From contig CM030718.1 in the NCBI GenBank assembly GCA_017979445.1, positions 16,408,760 to 16,472,759 on the forward strand: a stretch of DNA of 64,000 nt. The letters run 5' to 3'. Made by a program: the position numbers and the translations under genes. Positions 43,115 to 55,090 of the stretch are shown piece by piece. How positions within the stretch are numbered: the stretch's first letter is position 1; every line of letters begins with the position of its first letter. Under the pieces are notes generated by a model. The model did not search any database and was not told where the DNA came from. It saw nothing but the letters and a program-made list of their open reading frames with translations. Origin of the DNA: Akebia trifoliata (lineage: Eukaryota; Streptophyta; Magnoliopsida; Ranunculales; Lardizabalaceae).

Positions 43115-44805
43115 CGTAGACACCCCATTTTTGCATCCGCCTGATTAATCTACCGTCAACCTGATTACAACGGTTCCTAATGATGGATGATTATTCCAAT
43201 GCTTTATTTGTTCCTAGATATGTTTCAGAAATCCAGATGAGGTATCTCGAACTATCAAAACTGTAGAAACCATACTACACTAGGAAAATATGACCCCAGA
43301 AACATAGAAATCACCATCTTGCAGATAAAAAGAAGTTTTACGATAAAAATCACTAAAAAATGACTAAATTATCAAAATACCCCTAAACCTCAAAATATCC
43401 TTAGAGCTGACGTTACGCATAGGAAAATCCTTTCAAACACATAAAACAACAAATTGAAACAAAATAAATATCTTCGCCATTTTTTACAAAATTCAACAAA
43501 ATTACAAAAATGCCCCTCAAAAAGTTCGCAACCATTTCACACAAATTTTTTTATAAATGATAAAAACCAATATTTCCATTTAATTTCTTACGAAAATTGA
43601 TTCCAAAACATCCTCGAACATTGAAAAATAATTTAAAATGCAAAAAGTCCTCTCCGAGGGCAAAACGATAATTTCATAATTTTAATAAAATTAATTTAAA
43701 AATTGAACCAAAAAATTGATCAATCAGACTTTCAAGCAAAATTGTTGCTGGTTGCCAGGATATTTATTCAAGGACCCCTTCATCTAGGGGCCCAAAGAAT
43801 TAAAGATATAATAAAGGGGGTTCTCCAAAAATTAAAGTCAATCACGTAAGACTAAATTCAATCTTAAAATCAATCAAGTAAGAATAAAAGTTAATCAAGA
43901 AAGACAAAGGTCAAAGTATTAAAGTCAATCTCATAAGATTAAAGTCAAAACCCTAATCTAAACTAATCAACTCAATCTCAGAAGACTAAAGTCAAAACCC
44001 TAATATAAATTAATCAAGTCATCTCATAAGACTAAATTCAAAATCCTAATCTAAACTAATCAAGTCAATCTCATAAGACTAAAGTCAAAACCCTAAATTA
44101 AAACCCTAAAGACTAAGTCAATCTCATAAGACTAAAGTCAAAACCCTAATTAAAACCCTAAAAGAAACCCTAGTCAAACCCTAATTCTTCTTAAAAACTT
44201 TATAAATAGGAGCCTCCACACCCTATTTTCGTATCAAATCATAAATCCTAAGAGAAGTAGGTCAAAAAGCTTCCCTAACATCCTACAAACCCTAATTTTG
44301 AAGCCCTAACTCCTTACCTAACACCCATGCTTCGATTTTAGCCTGAAAAACACCTAGAAGCCCTTCAAAAACACCCCAAAATCAATAACAAAATTTGAAG
44401 AATCCAGATCTAAGGAAGAGATACCTTACCTCGGAGATCCGAAATCAGATCCGTAGATAGAACGAAGTAAGGAGTACGATACAAGGAGCAATTTTATCAA
44501 ATCTGAGGGAATAAAACCGTTGTGCTCGATGGTAAAATCTCTTTTATTTTTTCTATCTAGATTTTTGTTTGCAATGTAGTCTTATTTGGGATAAGTAGAG
44601 ACCGGCATTGGCCAGGTGGGGTTGGTGCCAAACACCTTCCAACCCTGTAATGTGATCCCCGGATTCAGTTTTTCTTTAGTAGATTAGTTTCTTTATTCGT
44701 TTAGAGTCAATATTCAGTTCCTAGACCATAATAACTAGGTGGCGACTCCCAAACCTCAAGGGTCAAAAGCGGATCCTCGCACCCCGTAGATCGAGGGCGC
44801 TTTTA
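43115..44805 (+). repeat. R4 5' LTR
   Basis: Starts CGTAGACACC (the 3' LTR has TGTAGACACC), ends GGGCGCTTTTA, where other copies have TTTCA. TATA box TATAAAT at 44201-44207. It lacks about 50-60 bp present in the 3' LTR at 53926-53982. Minisatellite AAGACTAAAGTCAAAACCC-type units at 43840-44180. Confidence 0.92.
44201..44207 (+). promoter_or_regulatory. TATA-like box of the R4 5' LTR
   Basis: TATAAAT in CTTTATAAATAGGAGCC; same position at 54482 in the 3' LTR and, inverted, at 18461 in the R2 LTR. Confidence 0.65.
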
Positions 44806-44806
44806 G

Positions 44807-44825
44807 TGGCGACTCCACTGGGGAC
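44807..44825 (+). promoter_or_regulatory. R4 primer-binding site
   Basis: TGGCGACTCCACTGGGGAC, one base after the LTR end. The R1 PBS has A for G at one position. Consistent with tRNA-Arg priming as in Ogre elements (recalled, not checked). Confidence 0.88.
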
Positions 44826-46080
44826 ATTGAGGATCAGACTTGAAAAACCCCAAGTATGGGAGCATTACTAAAACGACCTGGGCAATTTTTATTTCTAGTT
44901 ATTAGTATGCCTGTTTATTTTGTTTTGTTTTTATCCTCTTTTTTTTCATTCAATTATTGATTGTGTTTTTGGATTATGGATATTCTGCTTTTGCATGTTA
45001 TCATTTTTTTTTATGGTTCAATCGAAAGTCATTCGGAAAGACCCTAAATAATGCGAGATTTCAAAGGAATAGTCTTATTGAGGATGGGATAATGGTTTTT
45101 AGACCATGATTTTTTTTACACATGTAAGTATATTTCGATTAAAAATTTAGGTGTGTGCTTGATTGGGTATTGCTGTTAGGAACAACAACGTTTTTTTATT
45201 TGATGGCCGATGTGCGATGTATTCCTCGACAACAACATTATTTATTTATTTATTTATTTATTTTTTAATTTTTAATTTTTATTTTTTGATCTTTTTTTTT
45301 TAGAAAAAAAAAATTGTTGTTAACAACTACGATAGGCTATTAGAGTTGGTGTGTTACACATAAAAACCGAGCCTTTAAAGATCTAGATTTAAAAAAAAAA
45401 ATAAATAAATAAATAAATAAATTTTGTTTGTTTTTAGGTTCTGTTCACAGTAACATTGGGTTGTTGTATAACAAGCAAAAAAAAAATCATGTTTTTTTAT
45501 AACACACCATCTTTTCAAATTGGTTTCTGCCCAACTGCATCTTCTTCAACAGAGACCAAATTGGTCTCTCAGAATAAAACCAACTGTTTAAAAAGAAAAC
45601 CGATCTAATCCATTGATTTTTAGAAGAAAACCGATCTAAACCAGCCATTTAAGAAGAAAATCGACCAAATCAGAGAACGAAGTCTCATCTTCTTCAATCG
45701 AACCAAATTAGAGACCGATCGATTTTGGTCTCTCAATCCAGTCGATACTGATCAACTCGATCGGTTTCCTCCAATGGAGAGGTATGGAGCTTCAAATCGA
45801 TGGCTTCTCCACAGATTCACTCAAATTTCGTCGTCTTCAATAGGGATTGAATGGTTCCAATTAGAAATAAATTAATTTAGCCTCTCAAGCCCGGTTGAAA
45901 GTTCTATTCCAATCGATTTACAAATGAATTTTTGATTTAAAAAAAAAAACGAAGAACAGTTGGAGATTTTCGTAGGAAATTTCCAAGGATTCAATCGTTC
46001 AACGTCGGCTCAAAGCAATTTAAGGCCATCTTCTCTCCACCACCTTTAATTAACAATCAGAAATTCGAATGAATGAGACT
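44826..46080 (+). other. R4 leader, first part
   Basis: No gene. T-rich; inverted pair GGTGTGTTACACATAAAAAC (45348) and GTTTTTTTATAACACACC (45489) could form a hairpin. 45540-45760 has repeated ACCGATCTAA / GAAGAAAA wording, perhaps the leader of the captured LACS gene. Confidence 0.5.
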
Positions 46081-46315
46081 GCTGGAGAGTTTGTTTCTGG
46101 GCAGGGCTACAGTATAGTTCTTCCAGAAAAATTGCACACTAGGAAGTGGAATGTATAGATCTGCTTGCTCACCTCTGAAGCTTGTGATTAGATTCGTTGA
46201 TCATCCTGACTTTGGAACTTTGCATGACAACTTTGTGCATGCGGTTGAAACTTTCCAAGATTACAAGTATTTGGTTACACGAATCAGAGTGGATGGAAAC
46301 ATGAGAGTTACATAG
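46081..46315 (+). pseudogene. Long-chain acyl-CoA synthetase (LACS6/7-like) N-terminal fragment inside R4
   Basis: LACS6/7 are peroxisomal enzymes that activate fatty acids to acyl-CoA for beta-oxidation. From 46081 the frame reads AGEFVSGQGYSIVLPEKL, HTRKWNV, a stop caused by a 2-base loss, then RSACSPLKLVIRF, DHPDFGTLHDNFVHAVETFQ and DYKYLVTRIRVDG before a stop at 46313. That corresponds to the conserved N-terminal block; the AMP-binding motifs and the rest (about 600 residues) are absent. Upstream 46020-46080 fits the N-terminal leader poorly. It sits in the R4 leader on the same strand as gag; whether it is part of R4 or a separate insertion in it is unresolved. Confidence 0.87.
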
Positions 46316-48515
46316 AGAGGTTGAAGTGTTGTGGTGTTGGTAACAAAAATATTTTTAAAAAAATTGAGAAAATCTGTGTGTTGGCAGCAACGAAACAAGT
46401 GTTTGCTTTATAAAATGTTTTATTTAACAAATTATTGATGGGGCTAGCCTAACTAACTTAGTAAGGCTTCTTTATTAGTAAGAGTAGTTGAACTCATCAT
46501 GTGTCGCTTGAAATCATCATCCAATGTCATAGGCTTATGGAAACCGAAATTTTCAGAACTTTTAAAAGAAAATCACTAATTTTTATTTTTGATTTGAGAT
46601 TTTGTAATCACTCATTTTCAAAACATTGGATCAAAGAAAAAATGTGAATTTTACTTTTAAATCCAAACTTTTCTATTTAAGTTAGAAATTTGTGACATTG
46701 GATTACCAATATGATGAAACACGTTGGTTTAATGACCCTTAGCTAAATTTGAAACCTTATGAGTTATTTAAGTTAACCTATGTTCTCCAAAGGTTTGCCA
46801 CGTATGTTTTTCACAAAAAAAAAAAAAAAAACAAACAAAATATGTTCATCGCTCCTTATCTCAACAAGTATCATTCTATCATCAATTCAAATATTTGGTG
46901 GAATCATGATTTGTTCAGGGTCGCTCAAAGTGATCTTTGATCGGATCATAAAAAAAAAAAAGGAATTTTTCTTGTGCCTCAATGATTGATTGATGATTGA
47001 TATTATTTTGTGGTATCTTGTTTTTTTTTTTTTTTTGGCACTATCTTGATTGGTTGCTTGTATGATATGTCTGTGATATGCATGTCTTAATCTTGATTTT
47101 GATTGTTTTGGATAGTTATGCTTTATGATCATATTTTTTCTAATATCCATATTTTAGTGATGTGATTGGACCCATGGGCCCATTTGTTTGAAAAAGGCCC
47201 CGGGCACACCCCACCCTGTTTTGCACACACCACATGCACGTTTACTGTTTTGCACACTTACACGTCCTATATAGCCAATGTGGTATTAGCTCGTGGCTCG
47301 GTCTCTTCGGAGATGCGACGTCATTCATGAAAACCACAACTCCAGTCACGGTATATCAAACTGGGACATCAATACCGTTTGATCAGGTGATTCTGAGAGG
47401 TATATTAATGCACCCAGGCTGGAGCGACCTGAGCCTTTGACCTATTGTGAGCCACACAGTCACATGTCCCGATTGCCAACGTAGTACTAGTACGTGGTCG
47501 GTCCCCTCGTGGGATGCCAAACCATTTATGAAAGCTACAACTCTTAACCCGTAGCTATAGGTATGTAAAAGATAATCTAAGTATATCAATTGCACTTCTT
47601 GGTCAAAACTGGTACCTTAGCGAGATCTTGCCCCGCTGTACCCTACTGTACGAGGGGGATAGACTACGTCTATTCTAGACGAGAGGTATTTAAGTGGGCC
47701 CTTGCTCAGCATCGTGCGCCATCTCTCAACTGGAGATCAAACTGGTTATTTTTGTCTTTAGAGAAGTGAGTTGAGGTTTTAGATTATCACCTATACGGTA
47801 TATCAAACCAAGTCACCATGTATCGAGAGGTATATAGGTGTATTTGGGCAAGGGTGGCCAGATAAAATACATTGCACGTAGTAAGCTTAGAGTCTAGAAA
47901 CCTTCCCTGTAGGTCATGACTCAAACTTATCATGGGTGTTCCTGGGTTGCTTTATTCAATCCAACTAACAGGTAAGTAGGTGGACCGATCCAGAATAATC
48001 AAATAAAACCCGTAATATCGGTCTGACCCAATCAGTGAAATGTACCGATTAATTTGAACCACTTAAACCAGTTGGCCCAATTGACAAATGGATCAAACTG
48101 ATCAATACCAAATCAGTTGGACTAATTGGTTTTTACTTTTAAAGATCCAGACCACTTTCTATAGAAAGATTTGATTTTAGGATAAAATTAATTTATCTGA
48201 TCAACGGTTCAATCCCAATCAGGGGTAGACCCGCGTCTAATTTTTCTCACTTTCTTGGTCACTATAGACTTATAGTGTATTTGGATTCAATATTTTCCAC
48301 CGGACTTGGCTATTCTATATCGAAACTTTAATCATGTGGTTAAGAGTCAAACCTTTAGAGTCAATGGTTAACCTTGGTTTACTTCCAATCAGGTGATAAT
48401 TAGTCCCAAATGTTCTAAACCTCCATCTGTACCACTTTGGGCCCATGGAAAAAGCCGTCTTTCTAGAGTACCATTACCAAGTAGTCAGTCTTTGCTACGA
48501 GAAGAAACGAATACC
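46316..48515 (+). other. R4 leader, second part
   Basis: No coding. A-rich runs at 46815 and 46950, T-run at 47025. 47160-47950 is related in inverse to the R1 leader (32500-33300). No ORF1 lies between leader and gag. Confidence 0.6.
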
Positions 48516-49781
48516 ATGGATGAAGCTGCGCTCCATCAGATTTTAGAATCTTTTCAAGCACAGATCATTGTTTTTGTTCAAACACAAATCGAATCCCTGA
48601 AAATTGAAAAGAAAAAAGATAAAGTTATAGAACCTCAGGCCATGTTTAACCTGGTTGAAGATTTTAAAGATGATCAAGTGTCCGTTGACTCTGTATTAGC
48701 TCATCGAATAACTCAAGTAGAAACTGCATTGAAGAATATCAAAGACCCTAGCAATCTCGCCCTTGGATTAGGGGCAATGACATTATTTTCTACAGTCCGT
48801 CTGTCAGAAAAGTTCACAATACCAGATATGGATAAATTTGATGGGACTGGATGCCCTAGGACTTACTTAAAAATATATGTCGGTATCATGCAGTCTCAAG
48901 GTCTAAGTGAAGAACAGATGGCCCAACTTTTTTAGAGAACCCTTACAGGTCCTGCCTTACATTGGTTAATGTCATTGGACTCGTCTCAGGTAAGAACATG
49001 GCACAAATTGATGAAAGAGTTCATTGGTCAATATTCCTTTAACACGGACATTGAACTCACAAGAAGAGATCTAGAAACAACTAAGCAGAAGCCCAGAGAA
49101 ACCTTTATAGAATTCATTGTTCGATGGAGAGCCAAGGTCGTTCAGTTATAGGACCGACCTCAAGAAAAAGAGCAAGTTAAGATTATCCTCAGGAATCTTA
49201 CTGCCAATTATGCTAAATACTTGATGCCTCAATACCTGCCTACCTTTCAATCCCTTCTTGAAGTTGGAAACCAAGTCGAGGACGCCTACTCTTTAGGACT
49301 CTTTGGCAACTCGTCTGAGTCAAAACCCAAATAATTCAAACCCAGTACAAATTCCTTGCAAGTGGCTCACACCTCTTTTTCCCTAGTTCTTCAAGCCACT
49401 CAATCCTCACAAGCCAAGCCTAGGAGACAATTCTCCAATCTCGGGATGTGCCTTAGTTTTGCGTATCAAAAACTAATGAAAAGGGGATTGTTGACACCGT
49501 TACAACCCAAGCCATTGCCTAACCCTCTCCCTCCAAATCTAGACAATGGGCAATTCTGTGAATTCCATCAAATGCCCGGCCATGTTCTGGATAGGTGCAT
49601 TATCCTTCGCCATGCTATCCAAGATCTTATCGAACAAGGAAAAGTTACCATACCTACTCCTACCGCGCCTATTGTCAAAACTAACCCTTTGCCTACCTTT
49701 CAAAATCAACCCCCTCCTACGTTGAATCTAATATCCATGTCCAAACCTGAATCAGTTGACCCAGCTTCTTTATCTGCTTAA
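48516..49781 (+). pseudogene. R4 gag
   Basis: Start chosen at the ATG at 48516 (MDEAALHQILESFQAQII), because the sequence before it is leader-like. The frame contains TIPDMDKFDGTGCPRTYLKI (Gag core), then after a stop at 48933 WHKLMKEFIGQYSFNTDIEL, PRETFIEFIVRWRAKV, stop, LLEVGNQVEDAYSLGLFG, stop, and finally GQFCEFHQMPGHVLDRC with ILRHAIQDLIEQGKVTIP. CEFHxxxGHxxxxC is an intact zinc-knuckle-like motif, unlike in R1. Three in-frame stops (48933, 49149, 49332) break it. About 420 codons in all, usual for the lineage. Confidence 0.88.
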
Positions 49782-49785
49782 TTGG

Positions 49786-49941
49786 TATTGATAGCGCATC
49801 CTTATCATGCTAGAATGGGCTCATCTACCCTGAGACAATGACAGAATAGAAAAGCAAGGACAGTATTGATAGTGCATCCTTATCATGTCAGAATGGATTC
49901 ATCTGCCCTGAGACAATGACAGAATAGAAAATCAAGGACAG
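49786..49941 (+). repeat. 78-bp tandem duplication after R4 gag
   Basis: 49786-49863 and 49864-49941 repeat head to tail with few differences (TATTGATAGCGCATCC and TATTGATAGTGCATCC starts, CCTGAGACAATGACAG shared). Confidence 0.93.
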
Positions 49942-50307
49942 TATTGAAGCAATGGGTAATCCAGCATCAAACAAGCTTGAATCAAAACATGAAGGTATAG
50001 CAAAAGTGGACGAACCTGAATCACCTCTCGTGAAGATATCTAAAGTGGCATAGACCCTAGCGCTGTGTCTTTCTACTCAGAATCATATCCCCATTTTGAG
50101 TTTTTTTTCTTAAGTGTCAGTTGCGTCAGTCTTTAAATTCGGTTGATCAATTTCATTATGTTAGGGTTTATTAATTGTTAACTTTTAGTCAAGTTGGTAG
50201 GTCTATATCTTTTTATTTCAATAAAGTAAAGAAGCTTTTGATTATCATGCATGCAATAATAATGTGAACATAAAATCTAACACGAAAAATGACTCAGAGC
50301 TCACTAA

Positions 50308-50553
50308 TTGAATTTGATAAAGATTGGAATAGGAGAGTACACTCGAAAAGTGCAAACTGGTACTACATTATCCTCAAAAGAACATAAGAAAATGATGAAC
50401 TTACTTAAGAAATTCAGCAGTGTTCTCGTATGGTCTCACGAGAGTATGTTGAATATGAACACCATTTTACCTTTCATCAGAATGGATTACACCAGAATAA
50501 ATCAGAACTTACTGTCAAGAGTGAACTTCAAAGCCAAAGATCATCAAGAATGA
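50308..50553 (+). pseudogene. R4 RT entry region scrap
   Basis: MNLIKIGIGEYTRKVQTGTT, KEHKKMMNLLKKFSSVLVWS, HESML. This parallels the R1 sequence around DIFAWSYRDMPGL at 11743. It ends before any polymerase motif, at 50553. With no later RT, RNase H or integrase, a large deletion removed pol from about 50554. Confidence 0.75.
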
Positions 50554-52229
50554 TATAATTGAACCGTTGATAAAGATGCCAAGATTTACAAAAAGGGATT
50601 ATTCATAAAGGATAAAGGATTTTCTCAGAGTTCTAAAAGAAATCAACAGTCGAATGCAGAAAACTTAATCATATTCAATTTTACAAAAGCAGACAGAAGA
50701 ATATTCATTCTCAAAAGAAGACCTTACTCGACAGAGTAATCTAGATGTTGAATTCCTGAAATTTTGACCAAGTTGAGCAGCATTCATCAAAGGAGGCCTC
50801 CTTTGGTCGAACCATTTCCCTGTCTTACAAAAAAAAAAAAAAAACACTTTCTTTAGCCCCTCGCAATCTTTTAAAAAAATAAAAATAAATAGCCTCTTCT
50901 TTCTAAACCATACCGACCAACCTTGGGAGGGAATCTTAGTATGAACTAGATTTTGACTTGATCCAAAAATATATATATATATATATATATATTTGGGGTA
51001 CATAGGCAACCTGAGAAGTTACTTCAGGCCCAGTCACGCAAAGAATAAGTGTATTCTCTTAAAAAAAAGTGTCATCTAAAAGAAAAATCCCTTATTAAAA
51101 GGTTCAAAAGAAAAGAATGCCAAATTAAGGGCATTAGAAAAAAAAATCAAAAGAATTGATAAGAAGAAAAGAATGCCAAACTAAGGGCATTTATAAAAAA
51201 TCAAAATAATTGACAGAAAATAGAAAATATCAAACTAGGGGCATTTTGGGAAGTTGAGTCTTATATCTTTTCTTTCTAAACCTATCCTAAGCCTACCTAT
51301 TAAGTCATCCTGAATGCTAATTGATTCGATTAAGGTGTAGGGAACCAAGAAGTTGTTAAGTTGGTTATTCAAGATCATCAAGAAAAAAGAGAAGCCCGCT
51401 AAGTCGAAAACCCGAAAAGGCGACTTAGGCAAAATTTAGGACATAACCATAAATAAAAAAAAAGAAAGCCTGCTAGGTTGAAAATCTGAAAAGGCGACCT
51501 AGGCCAAAAATAAGGCATCATCAGAAAAAAAAAAAAAAAACAATGCCTCCTAGATTGAAAATCTGAAGAGGTGATCTAGACAAAAATTAGGACATCATCA
51601 AATAAGAGGAAAGATCCCATCAAAAAGAAGAATTCAGAAGGAAGCTTGTGCAGAAATTAGAAAATGCAGAACCATTCAAGCCACAATATTTGTTTTTCAA
51701 CCAAGAGCTCACATCTGATGAAGATAATATTGAAGTCAAAAAAATTAGAAGTCATCTTGAACATTGTAGGATCTTCAAGAGTATGTTTACTTGTGAAAGT
51801 ATTCGCTAATGGAAGATGTAGAACCATCAACCACTTTGAAGAGAAAGATATTCTATTTTAATATTTATCAAGATTTTTTCCAGCTCAAGCATTTTTGAAA
51901 AGAAATTCGAAAGAAAATGATAAATCCTTTGTTGCACATATGATAACCTTAAGAGTTTTAAATTTAAGGAAATGTCAGTTCTTCTATCTGTCGTACATCA
52001 GAGTCCATATTTTTCAAGCGTAATCGGTTCCATTAGTCTCGTAGTCAAGTTCTAGTTAAAGCCAACCTTGAAACTAGGGACATTTTTTGAAACTCATTTA
52101 ATTCTAATGTTTTGTTCTTAATCACATGACAAAAAGAAAAATCTTACTTAAAAGTCCAATGAAGTCCAATGATAATTATGAATCCAGATACATGATAAGC
52201 CAATAAAAATCCAATCTTTCAAACTTTGA
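50554..52229 (+). other. R4 3' noncoding region
   Basis: 50970-50990 is an AT run. 50925-51020 and 51380-51600 match R2 22080-22620 in inverse; the second stretch has two or three units of about 75 bp with AGATTGAAAATCTGAA and GGCGACCTAGGC. Confidence 0.7.
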
Positions 52230-52930
52230 GCTCGATTTTGAATTATAGAATGAATTAATAGGATTGTTTAAGTTCCTATAAATCTAAGCCCGAGAAACGT
52301 GACTTAGTAAATTCGAGTCTGAGAAACGAGACTTCAATTTTTTGAATCGTAGAATGAGTAAGCTTTTTGAAGCGCCTAGAAACCTAAGTTCGAGTCCAAG
52401 AAACGAGACTCCAACTTTTTGAATTATAGAATAAGTAGGCTTTTTGAAGTACCTATAAACCTAAGTTCAAGTCCGAGTCCGAGAAACGAGACTCTAACTT
52501 GTTGAATTATAAAATGAGTAGGCTTTTTGAAGTGCCTACAAACCTAAGTGTGAGTCCGAGAAACGAGGCTCTAATTTTTTGAATCATAGAATGAGTAGGT
52601 TTTTTGAAGTGCCTACAAACCTAGGTTCGAGTCCGAGAAGCGAGACTCCAACTTTTTGAATCATAGAATAAATAGGTTTTTTGAAGTGCCTATTAACCTT
52701 AATTTGAGTCCGAGAAACGAGATTCCAATTTTAATAGGATTGTTTAATTTCCTATAAACTTTAGCTAGAGTCCGAGAAACGAGATTTCAACTTTGTTTGA
52801 ATCATATTGAATTAACAGGATTGTTTAAGTTCTTTAACCCGAGAAGCGTGGCTACAATAGGTTCGAGTCCGATAAACGAGACTTAAACTTTTTCGAACTC
52901 TAAAAAAAATTTTCAAATAGGATTTAGCGA
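52230..52930 (+). repeat. R4 tandem array, unit about 80 bp
   Basis: Eight or so units with GAGTCCGAGAAACGAGACTC, CCAACTTTTTGAATCATAG and AATGAGTAGGCTTTTTGAAG. It differs from the R2 arrays in the same position. Confidence 0.9.
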
Positions 52931-53330
52931 AGTTCCTACAATGTTATGACTCCAATTACCTCATTATTCAACCTTGCCATGACTGCTTTCGTTGCATAAG
53001 CACATCTCAATTTTGAATCTTTATTATCCGCAAGAGAAGAACTCTAGGACCTGACACATTTCTATTCAATAAGCATCACACCATTGCACACACGTGCACT
53101 TTTACATTAGTCAAAGAGAATTATTTAAAATTCAAAGATCTGACACTGCCAGTGAGAGTTCACGCTCGATGACCTGACAAACTTTTTCGAGGAGAGTTTT
53201 ACCCTCAAGGATTCGAACGTCCTGACGAATTACTAAATCAGACTGCAAAATGAACTATCATTAGTTTTGGCATTCAGATATTGCACTATCTATCAAAATA
53301 GATTTGCTATCTAGTTTGCTTCAACCCTCT
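52931..53330 (+). other. R4 sequence before the PPT
   Basis: Related in inverse to R2 19470-19800 (shared AGCAAATCTATTTTGATAG-type and GACCTGACAAACTTT wording). No gene. Confidence 0.65.
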
Positions 53331-53346
53331 ACCAAAGAGGGCCATC
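53331..53346 (+). promoter_or_regulatory. R4 polypurine tract
   Basis: ACCAAAGAGGGCCATC directly before the 3' LTR; AAAGAGGG is the purine run. Confidence 0.75.
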
Positions 53347-55085
53347 TGTAGACACCCCATTTTTGCATCCACCTGATTAATCAACCGTCAACCCGATTGT
53401 AACGGTTCCCAATGATAGATGATTATTCCAAGGCTTTATTTGTTACTAGATATATTTCAGAAATCTAGATGAGGTATCTCGAACTGTCAAAACTGTAGAA
53501 ACCACGCTACACTAGGAAAATATGACCCCAGAAACATAGAAATCATCATCTTGCAGACAAAAAGAAGCTTTACGATAAAAATCACTAAAAAATGACCAAA
53601 TTATCAAAATACCCTAAACCTCAAATCATCTTTAGAACTTACGTTACGCATAGGAAAATCCTTTCAAACACATAAAACAACAAATTGAAATCAAATAAAT
53701 CACTTCACCAATTTTCGCAAAATTCGATAAAATTACAAAAATGCCCCTCATAAAGTTCGCAACCATTTCACACAAAAAATTTCATAAATGATAAAAACCA
53801 ATACTTCCATTTAATTCCTTACGAAAAATTGATTCCAAAACATCTTGGAACATTGAAAAATAACTTAAAATACAAAAAGTCCTCTCTGAGGGCAAAACGG
53901 TAATTTTATAATTTTAATAATTAAAAATTTTAAAATTAATAAATAAAATATTAAATAATGTAAAGTGAAACATTAATAAAATTAATTTAAAAATTTGAAC
54001 AAAAAAATTGATCAATCAGGCTTTTAGGTAAAATTATTGATGGTTGCCAGGATATTTATTTAAGGACCCCTCCATCTGGGGGCCCGAAGAATTAAAGATA
54101 TAATAAAGAGGGTTTTCCAAAAATTAAAGTCAATCAAGTAAGAGTAAAGTCAATCTTAAAGTCAATCAAGTAAGAATAAAAGTTAACCAAGAAAGACTAA
54201 AGTCAAAGTATTAAAGTCAGCTTATAAGATTAAAGTCAAAACCCTAAGCTAAACTAATCAAGTCAATCTCATAAAACTAAAGTCGAAACCCTAATCTAAA
54301 TTAATCAAGTCAATCTCATAAGACTAAATTCAAAACCCTAATCTAAACTAATCAAGTCAATCTCATAAGACTAAAGTCAAAACCCTAAATTAAAACCCTA
54401 AAGACTAAGTCAATCTCATACGACTAAAGTCAAAATCCTAATTAAAACCCTAAAAGAAACCCTAATTCTTCTAAAAAACTTTATAAATAGGAGCCTCCAC
54501 ACCCTATTTTCGTATCAAATCATAAACCCTAAGAGAAGTAGGTCAAAAAGCTTCCCTAGCCTCCCACAAACCCTAATTTTGAAGTCCCAACTCCTTACCT
54601 AACACCTATACTTCGATTTTAGCCTGAAAAACACCTAGTAGCCCTTCAAAAACACCCCAAAATTGATAAAAAATTTCGAAGAATCTAGATCTAAGGAAGA
54701 GATACCCTACCTCGGAGATCTGAAATCAGATCCGGAGACAGAACGAAGTAAGGAGTACGGTACAAAGAGCAGTTTTATCAAATATGGGGAAATAAAACCG
54801 TTGCGCTCAAAGGTAAAATCTCTTTTATTTTTTCTATCTAGGTTTTTGTTAGCAATGTAGTCTTATTTGGGATAAGTAGAGACCGGCATTGGCCGGACGG
54901 GGTTGGTGCCTAACACCTTCCAATCCTTTAATGTGATCCCCGGATTCAATTTTTCTTTAGTAGATTAGTTTTTTTATCCGTTTAGAGTTAATATTCGGTT
55001 CCTAGACAGTAATACTAGGTGGCGACTCCCAAACCTCAAGGGTCAAAAGCGGATCAGCGCACCCCGCGGATCGAGGGCGCTTTTA
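53347..55085 (+). repeat. R4 3' LTR
   Basis: 1739 bp, TGTAGACACC to GGGCGCTTTTA, TATA at 54482, minisatellite at 54115-54450. Followed by GATAC. Confidence 0.92.
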
Positions 55086-55090
55086 GATAC

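Larger units (their letters stand above)
43115..55085 (+). mobile_element. R4: two-LTR Tat/Ogre-type retrotransposon, pol deleted, carries a LACS gene fragment
   Basis: About 12 kb. 5' LTR 43115-44805, PBS 44807-44825, long leader 44826-48515, gag 48516-49781, an RT scrap 50308-50553, 3' noncoding repeats to 53330, PPT, and 3' LTR 53347-55085. ORF1, most of RT, RNase H and integrase are absent, so R4 could only have moved with proteins from other copies, or lost them after insertion. Same family as R2 and the solo LTR. The two LTRs look very similar apart from one 50-60 bp indel, so R4 is probably among the younger insertions. Confidence 0.88.

Noticed and set aside
46749..47150. Short open stretches around poly-A/T runs in the R4 leader
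   Set aside because: Low-complexity, overlapping on both strands, no homology seen.
44090..54460. AAACCCTAA words, similar to the plant telomere repeat
   Set aside because: Irregularly spaced at 20-40 bp inside the LTR minisatellite; no run of uninterrupted telomere units.
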